NCBI GenBank assembly: GCA_036382395.1
Contig: DASVHW010000379.1
Location: 1 to 35,600 of the forward strand
DNA length: 35,600 nt
Direction of reading: 5' to 3'
Source: Candidatus Binatia bacterium
GTDB lineage: Bacteria; Desulfobacterota; Binatia; HRBIN30
The translations under genes and the position numbers were made by a program. The notes below the pieces were generated by a model. It was not told where the DNA came from. It searched no databases and saw nothing but the letters and a program-made list of their open reading frames with translations. Position 1 is the stretch's first letter. Every line of letters begins with the position of its first letter. Of the stretch, positions 15,466-23,859 are shown piece after piece.

Positions 15466-16148
15466 GGCACCGCCGCCAGCGGCCTCGGCTGCGCGAGATG
15501 TTCCTGCGCCTGCTCACCGTGGTTGCGCCCATTCTCCTCAGCGCTGCGTTGTGGGTGATTTCGAAGACGCTCCGCACCCGCTTCGCCGGTGCCGACGGAC
15601 TCTTTGAGCGCTGGCGGCGGGGCGAGCAGGTCATCATTGCGTTTTGGCACGATCGTGCGGTGATGATGCCGGTTGCCTATAGGGGTCGGAAGATGTGCAT
15701 CATGAACAGCCAGCATCGCGATGGCGAGATCGCCACACGTGCGGTGGCGTGGTGGGGCATCCGCTCGGTGCGCGGCTCGGCCACGCGCGGGGGGGCGGCC
15801 GGGTTCCTGCAACTCCTGAACGCGTACCGCGCCCATTATGATCTTGCGGTGGTGCCCGACGGGCCGCGCGGGCCACGACATGTGGTCAAGCCGGGCATCA
15901 TTCACCTGGCACGGGCGACCGGCGCACCGATCTTTCCCGTGACCTACGCGGCGACGCGCCAGCGACAGTTGCGGAGTTGGGACCGCCTGATCATCCCGCT
16001 CCCGTTTGCCCGCGTGCTGTACGTTGCCGGTGAACCCATAGAGGTCTCCCGCTACGCCGACTCCGAGGAGCTGGAAGCAAAACGACGCGCACTCGAAACC
16101 CGGCTCAATGAGATTACGGCAGCGGCAGAATCAGAGGTCGCGAGTTGA
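15462..16148 (+). CDS. DUF374-family lysophospholipid acyltransferase-like protein
   Basis: A 228-aa protein of the DUF374 branch of the LPLAT superfamily, often found next to kdtA in LPS operons. Recognisable parts are an N-terminal hydrophobic segment (about 13-35), the acyltransferase-type motif FWHDRAVMMP, SQHRDGEI with the GIRSVRGSATRGG stretch, and VVPDGPRGPRHVVKPG. No separate LpxL/LpxM gene is present in the window, so this enzyme may add a secondary acyl chain to lipid A; that is inference. The TTG at 15462 is favoured by the TTGA overlap with msbA; the ATG at 15498 is an alternative that removes 12 residues. Confidence 0.85.
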   Translation: MRHRRQRPRLREMFLRLLTVVAPILLSAALWVISKTLRTRFAGADGLFERWRRGEQVIIAFWHDRAVMMPVAYRGRKMCIMNSQHRDGEIATRAVAWWGIRSVRGSATRGGAAGFLQLLNAYRAHYDLAVVPDGPRGPRHVVKPGIIHLARATGAPIFPVTYAATRQRQLRSWDRLIIPLPFARVLYVAGEPIEVSRYADSEELEAKRRALETRLNEITAAAESEVAS

Positions 16149-17473
16149 GCGGGAACACGACTGCTGAAGCGCCGGTGCGCTCCGGAGTGGCTGGCGGGGT
16201 TGCGTACGCAGCCTACGATGCCGCCGGCCTCGTCCTCGGGCTGGCCGCCGCACCATTCCTGCCGCTGCTGCGGCTGACGCGCTACGGCCGCGGCCTAGCT
16301 GAGCGGCTAGGTCGCCTCCCGCTGGCGGCACGCGGTCTGCGGAATCCCGTCTGGGTCCACGCGGCGTCGGTCGGTGAAGTGTTGGGGGCGGCGGCGTTGG
16401 TCGAGCAGTTGCGGCAACACTGGCCCGACCGGCAGGTGTTGGTGTCGACCACGTCCGTCGGCGGCCGCGAAACCGCCCGCGCTCGGCTCGGTGCCGACGC
16501 GGTGATGCTGTTGCCGCTGGACATCGGTCCCGTCGTCGAGCACGTGGTGCGGGCGCTACGGCCCTGCTGCCTCGTGCTGGTGGAGACGGAAATCTGGCCG
16601 GCGCTGATCCGGGCAGCGGCGCGAAACCGCGTCCCGTGCGTGATGGTGAGTGGCCGCATCTCGGCTCGTGCCGCGACGCGTTATCGGTGGGTGCGGTGGT
16701 TGACGCGTGCGGTCGTGGCGCAGGTCAGCGCCTTCGCCATGCAAACCGACGCCGACGCCGCGCGGATCATTGCGCTGGGTGCATCTCCGGCGCGCGTGCG
16801 GGTCGTCGGCAGCCTGAAATTCGCGCGCGCCGGCGCTACCGAATCCGGTTCGGTGCATGCAGTCGCTTTGCAGGCGCTGGTCAGCGGGCGGTTGCTACTG
16901 GTTGGCGCAAGCACACACGCCGGCGAGGAACAGATGGTTCTGGACGCGTGCGTGCCGCTCTGGAGCGAACATCCTGATATGCTCCTGTTGATTGCGCCGC
17001 GGCGGCCCGAGCGCGTCGATGAGGTGAGCCAATTGTTGGCGGGCGCGGGTGTCGTGTGCGAGCGCCGCAGCACACTACGCCAGGCGGTCGCCCGGTCGAC
17101 ACAGGTGCTGCTACTTGACACACTAGGAGAGTTGCCCAATTTGTTACCCATAGCCCGAGCCGTTTTCGTCGGCGGCACCATCGTGCCGGTAGGAGGACAT
17201 AACGTGTTGGAGCCAGCGCTCTTCGGAAAACCAGTCGCTTTCGGTCCGTTCACCGAAAACGTTGCCCTGGCCGCTGGGGCGTTACTGGACGGTGCCGCCG
17301 GTACCAGGGTGCACGGTGCGGAGGAACTGCGAGCGGAGTGGAGCCGCCTGTTGCGCTGTCCGGACGTCGCCGATCAGATGGGGGCACGCGGCCGCGCCGT
17401 GGTGACGGCCCGAGCGGCAGTGGCGCAACGCACCTTCGAAGTGGTACGCAAGTGTGTGGACGAAAGCGCCTGA
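16145..17473 (+). CDS. waaA: 3-deoxy-D-manno-octulosonic acid transferase (KdtA/WaaA)
   Basis: GT30 enzyme that transfers Kdo from CMP-Kdo to the lipid A precursor on the cytoplasmic face of the inner membrane; 442 aa. After a short leader and a hydrophobic anchor (about 20-43) comes WVHAASVGEVLGA with the family's catalytic Glu, then LVSTTSVGGRETA, VETEIWPALI and MVSGRISARA. The C-terminal domain has LLVGASTHAGEE and the donor site FVGGTIVPVGGHNVLEPALFGKPV. The TTG start overlaps the previous stop (TTGA). Whether it adds one or two Kdo residues cannot be read directly; the Kdo kinase gene downstream hints at one. Confidence 0.95.
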   Translation: MSGNTTAEAPVRSGVAGGVAYAAYDAAGLVLGLAAAPFLPLLRLTRYGRGLAERLGRLPLAARGLRNPVWVHAASVGEVLGAAALVEQLRQHWPDRQVLVSTTSVGGRETARARLGADAVMLLPLDIGPVVEHVVRALRPCCLVLVETEIWPALIRAAARNRVPCVMVSGRISARAATRYRWVRWLTRAVVAQVSAFAMQTDADAARIIALGASPARVRVVGSLKFARAGATESGSVHAVALQALVSGRLLLVGASTHAGEEQMVLDACVPLWSEHPDMLLLIAPRRPERVDEVSQLLAGAGVVCERRSTLRQAVARSTQVLLLDTLGELPNLLPIARAVFVGGTIVPVGGHNVLEPALFGKPVAFGPFTENVALAAGALLDGAAGTRVHGAEELRAEWSRLLRCPDVADQMGARGRAVVTARAAVAQRTFEVVRKCVDESA

Positions 17474-17518
17474 TCGAGCCCTCTGTTCGTAAGCGGCCGG
17501 GCCCTGGCGTGAACTGAG

Positions 17519-18586
17519 ATGTCGAGCGTAGCGCAGAGTCTTCGCGATGTAGTGTGGAATCGCCGCGGTGTGCGGGGTTGGGCGGCGTGGCTCGCACTGC
17601 AGCCGGCCAGCGGCCTGTTCGCCACAGGCGTGGCGCTGCGCAATCTCGCCTATCGTGTCGGCGTGCTGCCGGTGCACCGCGCCAGGATCGCCGTCGTCAG
17701 CGTCGGCAACCTGTCGGTGGGCGGGACCGGCAAGACGCCGGTCACCTTGTGGCTGGCGCGGCGGCTGGCCGCAGCTGGACTGCGGGTGGGGATTCTCCTG
17801 CGCGGGTACAGCGGCCGGGCCAGCGGGGTCACCGTGGTGTCCACGGGCAGTGGGCCGGAGGCCGATGTCGACGCCGTCGGGGACGAGGCCGTGATGCTGG
17901 CGAAGTCCTTTGATGGCGTGGTGCTGACGGCGCGCCGGCGTATCGAGGGGGTGGCGGCGGCCGAGCAGCTGGGCTGTCAAGTGGTGGTGTTGGACGATGG
18001 TTTTCAGCACCGGGCGTTGGCGCGCGATTTCGATCTCGTGCTGATCGGCGGCCGCTCAGCCGGCCTGCTGCCCGCCGGTCCGATGCGCGAACGCACCGCG
18101 GCCCTGCGGCGTGCCGACGCCGTGGCCGTCGTGCTCAAGAACGACGATCAGGCCATCGCGATGCCGGCGATTGCCAAGCCGTCGTTCGTCGTCCGGCTGG
18201 TACCCAAGGCGTTGGTCGAATCGGACGCGGGCCGCTGGCGCGAACTGCCCATCGGCTTGTTGTCTGGACGGCGCGTCGCAGTCGTGGCCGGGGTCGCGGA
18301 TCCGGCGCCGTTCTACACGACGCTGCGGTTGTGGGAGGCCCAGGTCGAGGAAATTTTCGAGTTTCCCGATCACCATGCGTACACGCGGGCGGATTGGCAG
18401 CGCATTACGCGTGGCGCGCGGGACCTCGAATTGATCGTGACGACGGAGAAGGATTTGGTGAAGCTCGAGCAGTTCCCTTTCCCAAGGGGGAAACTGGTGG
18501 CGCTCCGTATCGCACCACAGGTGGAGAACGCTGAGGCGCTGATCCGGTCGGTGCTGCAGCGCGCAGGCCTACCGAGGGCGGCATAA
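17519..18586 (+). CDS. lpxK: tetraacyldisaccharide 4'-kinase LpxK
   Basis: Membrane-associated P-loop kinase that phosphorylates the 4' position of the lipid A disaccharide; 355 aa. The family signature is a hydrophobic N-terminal helix followed by VVSVGNLSVGGTGKTPV, the Walker A region near residues 60-76. VVVLDDGFQHRALARDFD carries the family DDGFQH motif, and a C-terminal VVAGVADPAPFYTTL plus DHHAYTRADW follow. It starts 45 bp after waaA and is followed after 15 bp by a Trm112-like gene, matching the lpxK-ycaR neighbourhood of E. coli. Confidence 0.95.
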   Translation: MSSVAQSLRDVVWNRRGVRGWAAWLALQPASGLFATGVALRNLAYRVGVLPVHRARIAVVSVGNLSVGGTGKTPVTLWLARRLAAAGLRVGILLRGYSGRASGVTVVSTGSGPEADVDAVGDEAVMLAKSFDGVVLTARRRIEGVAAAEQLGCQVVVLDDGFQHRALARDFDLVLIGGRSAGLLPAGPMRERTAALRRADAVAVVLKNDDQAIAMPAIAKPSFVVRLVPKALVESDAGRWRELPIGLLSGRRVAVVAGVADPAPFYTTLRLWEAQVEEIFEFPDHHAYTRADWQRITRGARDLELIVTTEKDLVKLEQFPFPRGKLVALRIAPQVENAEALIRSVLQRAGLPRAA

Positions 18587-18601
18587 GTCTAGGAGGAATC
18601 G

Positions 18602-18769
18602 ATGGCAATCAATCAGGAGTTATTGGAGATTCTCGCCTGCCCAAAATGCAAAGGCGATGTGCATCTCACCGACGCGCAGGACGGGCTGATTTGCAACCGC
18701 TGCAAGCTCATGTACCCAATCAAGGACGATATCCCGGTCATGCTGATCGACGAGGCGATCCCCGTCTGA
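18602..18769 (+). CDS. Trm112/YcaR-family small zinc-binding protein
   Basis: A 55-aa protein with a strong ribosome-binding site (AGGAGG) five bases before its ATG. It begins MAINQELLEILACPKCKGDV and has two C-x2-C pairs (ACPKC and ICNRC), ending YPIKDDIPVMLIDEA, the typical Trm112/YcaR layout. Trm112 proteins bind zinc and activate methyltransferases; the role of the bacterial YcaR branch is not settled. In E. coli the homologue sits between lpxK and kdsB, so the LPS context is conserved here although kdsB is not adjacent. Confidence 0.93.
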   Translation: MAINQELLEILACPKCKGDVHLTDAQDGLICNRCKLMYPIKDDIPVMLIDEAIPV

Positions 18770-18850
18770 GATGGCATTCAACGGTCAGCCGTCAGCTTGC
18801 AGGTTCACATCTGAACTGAACGCTGGTGGCTGATTGCTGACAGCTTCCCC

Positions 18851-19915
18851 ATGCGTTTCCTCGTTGCGCAGACGAGTTTCCTTGGCGATGTGGTTCTGAG
18901 CACGCCGGTGTTCACGGCGCTGCGCCGGCACTACGCGGGAGCGCACATCACGGCGCTGGTGCGGCCCGAGGTGGCTGGCGTGCTCGACGACCATCCGGAT
19001 GTGGATGCGGTCCTTACCGACGATAAGCGGGGTGGTGAGGGTGGAATTGCCAGCCTTCGCGTCTTGCGCAAAATCCGCGACGGCAACTTCGATGTGGCGT
19101 TGGCGTTGCACAAGTCGTTTCGCACGGCGTGGCTCTTGGCTGCGGCCGGTATTGGCTGGCGTATAGGTTTTCGACAAAGTGCCGGCTGGTTTCTGTACCA
19201 TCGGCGCGTGCAACGCGATGCGACGCGGCATGACGTCGAACGGAATTTGTCGATCCTCAGCGGCCTCGGGCTCGACCCCTATCAGGGCGAGCCACGCTTG
19301 TATGTCGCGTGCCGGCGCGAAGCCGTGGTCCGCTTCCAGTCCGCTCTGCGCGCGCGCGGCGTCGATCCGGACGCGCCCCTCGTTGGCATCGCGCCCGGAT
19401 CGGTCTGGGCGACGAAACGCTGGATGGAGGAGGGCTATGCCGCGCTGCTCATCGGACTGCAACGCGACCTCGGTGTTACCCCTGTGCTGCTCGGCTCAGC
19501 GGGTGACACGGCGTGTGCAGAGGCGATTCATCGCGCCGCCGGGGGAGTCGGCGTCAACCTTGTGGGGCAGACCGATCTCGGCATGCTGGTCGCAGCGATT
19601 GACCAGTGCCGCGTGCTGGTCGCCAACGACAGTGCGCCGGTGCATATCGCGGTGGCGCGTGGGACCCCGGTGGTGGCGATTTTCGGCCCCACGGTGCCCC
19701 GGCAGGGCTTCGGTCCGTACACCGATCGCGCCCGTGTTGTGGAGCGGGAGTTGCCGTGCCGGCCCTGCGGGCGTCACGGTGGCCGTCGCTGCCCGCTCGG
19801 GACGCATGCGTGTATGCGAGAGATCACCGCCCTGGACGTTCAGCGCGCCGTGATCGATCTCTTACCCCAGTGTGCCGGCGCCACACCCGTGGCGCAGTCC
19901 TCGGCGGTGCGCTGA
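18851..19915 (+). CDS. waaF: lipopolysaccharide heptosyltransferase (WaaF-like, GT9)
   Basis: GT9 glycosyltransferase, 354 aa, that adds ADP-heptose to the inner core in the cytoplasm. The N-terminus MRFLVAQTSFLGDVVLSTP holds the catalytic Asp of the GD motif. The second domain has GIAPGSVWATKRWMEEGYA, then VANDSAPVHIAVARGTPVVA, the donor-binding part. A Cys-rich tail (CRPC...RRCPLGTHACM) is characteristic of the WaaF branch. The choice of WaaF over WaaC rests on this tail and the SVWATKRW segment and is moderately sure. It follows a gap with GTCAGC-type repeats and is followed after 14 bp by the Kdo kinase gene. Confidence 0.85.
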   Translation: MRFLVAQTSFLGDVVLSTPVFTALRRHYAGAHITALVRPEVAGVLDDHPDVDAVLTDDKRGGEGGIASLRVLRKIRDGNFDVALALHKSFRTAWLLAAAGIGWRIGFRQSAGWFLYHRRVQRDATRHDVERNLSILSGLGLDPYQGEPRLYVACRREAVVRFQSALRARGVDPDAPLVGIAPGSVWATKRWMEEGYAALLIGLQRDLGVTPVLLGSAGDTACAEAIHRAAGGVGVNLVGQTDLGMLVAAIDQCRVLVANDSAPVHIAVARGTPVVAIFGPTVPRQGFGPYTDRARVVERELPCRPCGRHGGRRCPLGTHACMREITALDVQRAVIDLLPQCAGATPVAQSSAVR

Positions 19916-19929
19916 CGGCGTGGAGCGGC

Positions 19930-20664
19930 GTGTTCATCCCGGACGGTTTTGAGCACGTGAGAGAGGAGCGCACTTCGATTCTGGTGCGTTCGGATGCCCG
20001 CGAATGGCTCGTGCCGCTCTTGATGGCAGGGGACCGCGGCTGGGCAGGATATGCCATGCGCGCCCTGCCGGGCGGACGGGGCGGCGCGGTCGTGGTGCGG
20101 GTCGACGAGCATGAGGTGGTGCTGCGGACCTGCCGGCGTGGCGGCCTGCCGGCCCGCGTACTGCACGACACGTACTTTGGCTGGACGCCGCGCCCGTTCC
20201 GGGAACTGTGCTTGCTCGAGACCCTGCGGCGGGGCGGCGTGCCGGTGGTTGAGGTCGTGGGGGCGCGTGTGCGCTGGTTGGTGCCGGGCTGCTACAAGGG
20301 GTGGATCGCAACACGATATGTTCGTGACGCATGCACGCTCTGGGAGTGGGTGTGCGGTGGGGATGGCCAGTGGCAGCGACCGGCCGTGTGGCGTCTGGTG
20401 GGGAAGGCGATTCGCCGGCTGCACGACGCCGGGAGCAGACACCCCGATCTCAATCTGCGCAACATTCTCCTCTGCCCGGGGACTGAAGCTCCCACGGTGT
20501 TGTTGGTCGACTTCGACCGGCCACTATGGTCTGGAGTTCACGGGCCGGATGCGGATCTGGTGCGGCTGCGGCGCTCGGCACGGAAACTGGACCCGCAGGG
20601 GAGCCGAGTTACAGCGGCGGACCTGGAAGATTTGCTGGCGGGATACGGCGAGGCCAGCCCGTGA
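19930..20664 (+). CDS. kdkA: 3-deoxy-D-manno-octulosonic acid kinase-like protein (KdkA)
   Basis: LPS-kinase-fold protein of 244 aa. It shows the early YFGWTPRPFRELCLLE segment, the catalytic loop HPDLNLRNILL near residue 170 (H-x-D-L-N-x-x-N) and the metal-binding LLVDFDRP, as in KdkA/InaA-type kinases. KdkA phosphorylates Kdo at position 4 after WaaA has added it. The location between two heptosyltransferase genes fits inner-core modification. The GTG at 19930 was chosen: it follows GGAG, leaves 14 bp after waaF, and gives a KdkA-like N-terminus (FIPDGFEHV). The frame is open further upstream only inside waaF. Its stop overlaps the next GTG. Confidence 0.85.
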   Translation: MFIPDGFEHVREERTSILVRSDAREWLVPLLMAGDRGWAGYAMRALPGGRGGAVVVRVDEHEVVLRTCRRGGLPARVLHDTYFGWTPRPFRELCLLETLRRGGVPVVEVVGARVRWLVPGCYKGWIATRYVRDACTLWEWVCGGDGQWQRPAVWRLVGKAIRRLHDAGSRHPDLNLRNILLCPGTEAPTVLLVDFDRPLWSGVHGPDADLVRLRRSARKLDPQGSRVTAADLEDLLAGYGEASP

Positions 20665-21653
20665 CCGCCGACCGCATTCTGATCGTGCTGCTGGGAGCGA
20701 TTGGCGACGTGACGCTGGCGTTGCCCTTGCTCAACCGCCTGCGGCGCGGGTACCCGAAAGCCCGCATCGTCTGGGCGGTCGAGCCGGCTGCCGCGCCGCT
20801 CTTGCAGCATCACCCGGCGCTGAACGAGGTTCTGCTGTTCGATCGGCCTGGCGGGGTGTCCGCGTTTTTACATTTCCTGCGGCAGGTCCGTGCCGAGCGT
20901 GCCGAGTTGACGCTCGATCTGCAGCGCCACCTGAAGAGCGGCATCGTCAGCCGCGCCTCAGGGGCACCGGTGCGGTTGGGGTTCCATCGGCGGAACGCGC
21001 GTGAAGGAAACTGGCTGTTCAATACCGACGCCGTGGATCCCATGCCGCACTTGAGCCCGAAGTTGCAGCAGTTCCTGCGCTTTGCCGACTGGCTGGGCAT
21101 TGAGGATGCTCCGGTCTCGTTTGGGCTCGGGCTGAGCGACGCGGAGGAGAAGCGGGTGGACGAACTGCTCTCCGGTGTGCCGTCAGCGTTCGTCGTCGGC
21201 TTTGTGGGTGCGAGCTGGGAAAGCAAGCTGTGGTTCGCGGGGCCTACCGCATCCGTTGCCGATGCTTTGGCGGCCCGAGGTGTTGGGGTGGTGCTCATTG
21301 GCGGGAAGGCTGACGCGGAATTTGCTGCGGCGGTAACCAGTAAGGTGCGCTCGCCGGTGCACAATCTGGCCGGCCGCACGACGCTGCGCGATCTGATCGG
21401 CATCTTCCGCCGAGCCCGCGCGGCATTCGGGCCCGATACCGGACCCATGCACATCGCGGCGGCGGTCGGTACTCGTGTCGTGTCGCTGTGGGGGGCCACC
21501 AGCCCGGCGCGTTCCGCGCCTTGGGGGAGTGAGGATCGCGTCATCCTCGGGACAGCGCCGTGCAGCCCCTGCTATCGGCGTCGCTGCCCCATCGGGCGCT
21601 TGTGCATGGAGTCGATCGCAGCCGAGGCGGTGGTTGCCAAATTGATTGAGTAA
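20661..21653 (+). CDS. glycosyltransferase family 9 (heptosyltransferase, WaaC/WaaF type)
   Basis: Second GT9 enzyme, 330 aa from the GTG that overlaps the kinase stop (GTGA). The N-terminal LIVLLGAIGDVTLALPLLN contains the catalytic Asp. The acceptor domain has LDLQRHLKSGIVSRASGAPVR; the donor domain has VGASWESKLW and FGPDTGPMHIAAAVGTRVVS. A Cys-containing tail (CSPCYRRRCPIGRLCM) resembles WaaF. With WaaA, the Kdo kinase and the other heptosyltransferase it would build a Kdo-Hep-Hep inner core. Which of the two acts first is not decidable from sequence, so no symbol is given. Confidence 0.85.
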   Translation: MTADRILIVLLGAIGDVTLALPLLNRLRRGYPKARIVWAVEPAAAPLLQHHPALNEVLLFDRPGGVSAFLHFLRQVRAERAELTLDLQRHLKSGIVSRASGAPVRLGFHRRNAREGNWLFNTDAVDPMPHLSPKLQQFLRFADWLGIEDAPVSFGLGLSDAEEKRVDELLSGVPSAFVVGFVGASWESKLWFAGPTASVADALAARGVGVVLIGGKADAEFAAAVTSKVRSPVHNLAGRTTLRDLIGIFRRARAAFGPDTGPMHIAAAVGTRVVSLWGATSPARSAPWGSEDRVILGTAPCSPCYRRRCPIGRLCMESIAAEAVVAKLIE

Positions 21654-21767
21654 ACCCGGAAACAGGAGTTGATGCCTGCGTGCCAGGTACCCGGAGAATG
21701 AATTCGCGGCAACGAGAGGCACGAATTGGGCCTGCGCCGACTGGTGAGCGTGTGAATAGTGCTAGTC

Positions 21768-22667
21768 TCACTTGAACGCGGCGAAGAGTTCCTGCAACGC
21801 CTGCATCTGGCCGCCACGGGTCGAGGAGGGTACGAGCATCGGTGTCTTGACCCCCGCATCGTACCAGGCCTCGAGGCCGTCGCGTACCTGTGCCACGGAG
21901 CCGTAGAGCGTGACATCCGAAAGCCAGGCGTCGCTCATGAGGGCGGGGATCTTGTCGTGTTCGCCAGCTGCCAGGGCGCGCTGGATGGCGCGCATCTCCT
22001 CTTCATACCCCGCTTCGATCCAGTAGTTCTGGTAGTTCGGCAGCATCACATACATGGTGAGCGTCTTGCGCATCACTGCGGCCGCGGCGGCGCGGTCGTC
22101 GGCGATGCAGGTGGGAATCATGTCGCCGACAAAGAAGCTGGCGCGCACTGTGTCAGGGAGGACCGAGAGCGACGTTCGCATATGCGAGCGGGCGGCGTTG
22201 GCCCACACCGCGCCCTGCGCAATTTCGCCGGACAACGCCACCATCTTCTTGCGCAAGGTGGCGAGAATGATCGGCGGTAGATCGCCCCAGCGCTGCGCAC
22301 CCTGGCGCAACTGGTCGACGAAGCGGCGCATGTCCGCCAGCGGTTTCCCGGCTTTGACACCGAAGTGCGCGTTCATGACGTCGTGGCTGACGCCGATGCC
22401 GAAGCGGAAGCGGCCGCGGCTGAGTTCGTGAATGAATGCGGCGGTCTGGGCGTAGTCGAACGGGTGCCGGGTATAGATGTTGGCGATGGCGGTGCCGAAC
22501 TCGATCTCCTTGGTACACAAGGCCAGGGCTTCACACAAGCCCACCCCATCGCCGAAGCTGGCGCAATAGATCCCAGAGAAGCCCTGGCGCTCGATTTCCT
22601 GCGCCACTTCCAAGGTTGCCTGGCGCCGGCCGGGCATGGCCGCCAAACTCACTGCAGGTTTCTTCAT
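21768..22667 (-). CDS. LLM-class (luciferase-like) oxidoreductase
   Basis: TIM-barrel flavin/F420-dependent oxidoreductase of the bacterial luciferase-like superfamily, 299 aa. Typical parts are AQEIERQGFSGIYCASFGDG, FGTAIANIYTRHPFDYAQTA, ELSRGRFRFGIGVSH and the C-terminal SVAQVRDGLEAWYDAGV. The spacing and absence of a monooxygenase-specific insert fit the F420-dependent reductase group, but F420 versus FMN is not settled from sequence. GAGGGA precedes the ATG at 22667. It lies downstream of the AIR-synthase-like gene on the same strand; a hairpin between them suggests separate transcripts. Confidence 0.85.
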   Translation of the reverse strand: MKKPAVSLAAMPGRRQATLEVAQEIERQGFSGIYCASFGDGVGLCEALALCTKEIEFGTAIANIYTRHPFDYAQTAAFIHELSRGRFRFGIGVSHDVMNAHFGVKAGKPLADMRRFVDQLRQGAQRWGDLPPIILATLRKKMVALSGEIAQGAVWANAARSHMRTSLSVLPDTVRASFFVGDMIPTCIADDRAAAAAVMRKTLTMYVMLPNYQNYWIEAGYEEEMRAIQRALAAGEHDKIPALMSDAWLSDVTLYGSVAQVRDGLEAWYDAGVKTPMLVPSSTRGGQMQALQELFAAFK

Positions 22668-22716
22668 GATGACATCCCTCTCTTGCGGAAGTGAAAGATC
22701 CCGGCGAAAGCTGAAA

Positions 22717-22753
22717 ACCCAAAACGCAACGAATTCGGCTTGACGTTTTGGGT
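22717..22753 (-). terminator. hairpin with short T run after the AIR-synthase-like gene
   Basis: Arms CGTTTTGGGT (22744-22753) and ACCCAAAACG (22717-22726) are perfect complements of 10 nt with a 17-nt loop. On the minus strand the stem is followed by TTTTC. It begins two bases after the stop of the 22755-23768 gene, the expected place for a rho-independent terminator. The stem has five A-T pairs and the loop is long, so strength is uncertain. Confidence 0.5.
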
Positions 22754-22754
22754 A

Positions 22755-23768
22755 TTACGTCTCACGCTTTCCTCTCGCCAGCCGCGTCAGCTCATCCCGT
22801 TGCGACCATTCGAAGCGGACGCGTTTCCCTCCTTGCCGCGCCGCGACGCCGGTGCCGCGTGCGACGGTGCCGATCACCGTTGCGGGAATCTTCCGGCGCC
22901 TCAGCCCGCGCAGGAGCGGGCCCGCATCATGCTGCGATATGGTCAGCAATAAGGCGCCGGAACCTATCAGTCCGAGTGGACGAAGTCCAAAGTGCGCACA
23001 TAGCTGGGCGGTATAGGTGTGTACGGGGATGCGATCGAGGTCGACGATCAAGTGCTTGTGGGAGGCCGTGGCGAGTTCAAAGAGGGCGGCGGCAACGCCG
23101 CCTTCGGTGGGGTCATGCATTGCCGTGGCACCGGTGCGCGCAGCCAGCTGGGCCTCCGGGACGATCGAAATCCCGGGTCGGTGGTGGAAACGGGCAGCTT
23201 CCCGCTGGCCCGCGGCCCCGAGGACCTTGCGTGCGTCACGCGCGAACGTCCGCGCGATGATCGAGGTGCCTTCGATCCCGGCAAGCTTGGTCATGATCAG
23301 GGCATCGCCGGCGCGCGCGCCCGCAGGCGTTACCAACCCGTCGTGTGCAACGATGCCTTGCATGTCGCCGGCAACGATCGGCTGGTTTACCGCCGTAGAC
23401 ACTTCCGTGTGCCCGCCGGTCACCGCGATGCCCAAGTCGCGGGCGCTGCGGTCAATATCTTGGAAAATCTGCTTGACGACCCGTGGCGTGGTGCCGGACG
23501 GAACGATGATGCTGGCCTGAAACCATGCCGGTCGCGCTCCCATGACGGCGACATCGTTGGCGTTCACGTGCACCGCGTACCAGCCGATCTCCTCGGCGGT
23601 AAACGTCACGGGGTCACTTTTCAGGATCAGGTATTGGGAACCAAGATCGATGACCGCGGCATCTTCACCAAACGCCGGTCCCAGCACGACGCGGCGGTCC
23701 GGGGCGCCGCGGAAGCGAAGAAGCCGTTGCAGGAGGGCGACTGGCAGCTTGCCAGGAAGTAAACGCAT
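22755..23768 (-). CDS. AIR synthase-related (HypE/PurM-like) protein
   Basis: A 337-aa member of the PurM/HypE ATP-binding superfamily. Starting at the ATG at 23768, it opens LLPGKLPVALLQRLL and then has GEDAAVIDLGSQYLILKSDP, the metal/ATP motif of the family. GWYAVHVNANDVAVMGARPAWF, AVTGGHTEVS and, in the C-terminal domain, MHDPTEGGVAAALFELA follow. True HypE ends in a conserved Cys that is cyanated; this protein ends GKRET with no such Cys, and no hyp gene is near. It belongs to the functionally undefined AIR-synthase-like proteins seen in archaea and some bacteria. The frame is open up to 24167, but that part is low-quality and was excluded. Confidence 0.85.
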   Translation of the reverse strand: MRLLPGKLPVALLQRLLRFRGAPDRRVVLGPAFGEDAAVIDLGSQYLILKSDPVTFTAEEIGWYAVHVNANDVAVMGARPAWFQASIIVPSGTTPRVVKQIFQDIDRSARDLGIAVTGGHTEVSTAVNQPIVAGDMQGIVAHDGLVTPAGARAGDALIMTKLAGIEGTSIIARTFARDARKVLGAAGQREAARFHHRPGISIVPEAQLAARTGATAMHDPTEGGVAAALFELATASHKHLIVDLDRIPVHTYTAQLCAHFGLRPLGLIGSGALLLTISQHDAGPLLRGLRRRKIPATVIGTVARGTGVAARQGGKRVRFEWSQRDELTRLARGKRET

Positions 23769-23859
23769 GGCTCTCGGTCGGCGAGTCGGCTGTGGCTGGG
23801 CTATGCCAAGAACACTGTGGGCCTGCGACGGTACGCAGTCGGTGCGAGGCGCACCCGCG

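Noticed and set aside
18780-18844. GTCAGC/GCTGAC words before waaF suggesting an inverted repeat
   Set aside because: Only short six- to seven-base matches line up; too weak to define arms, though it may belong to the same class of gap repeats.
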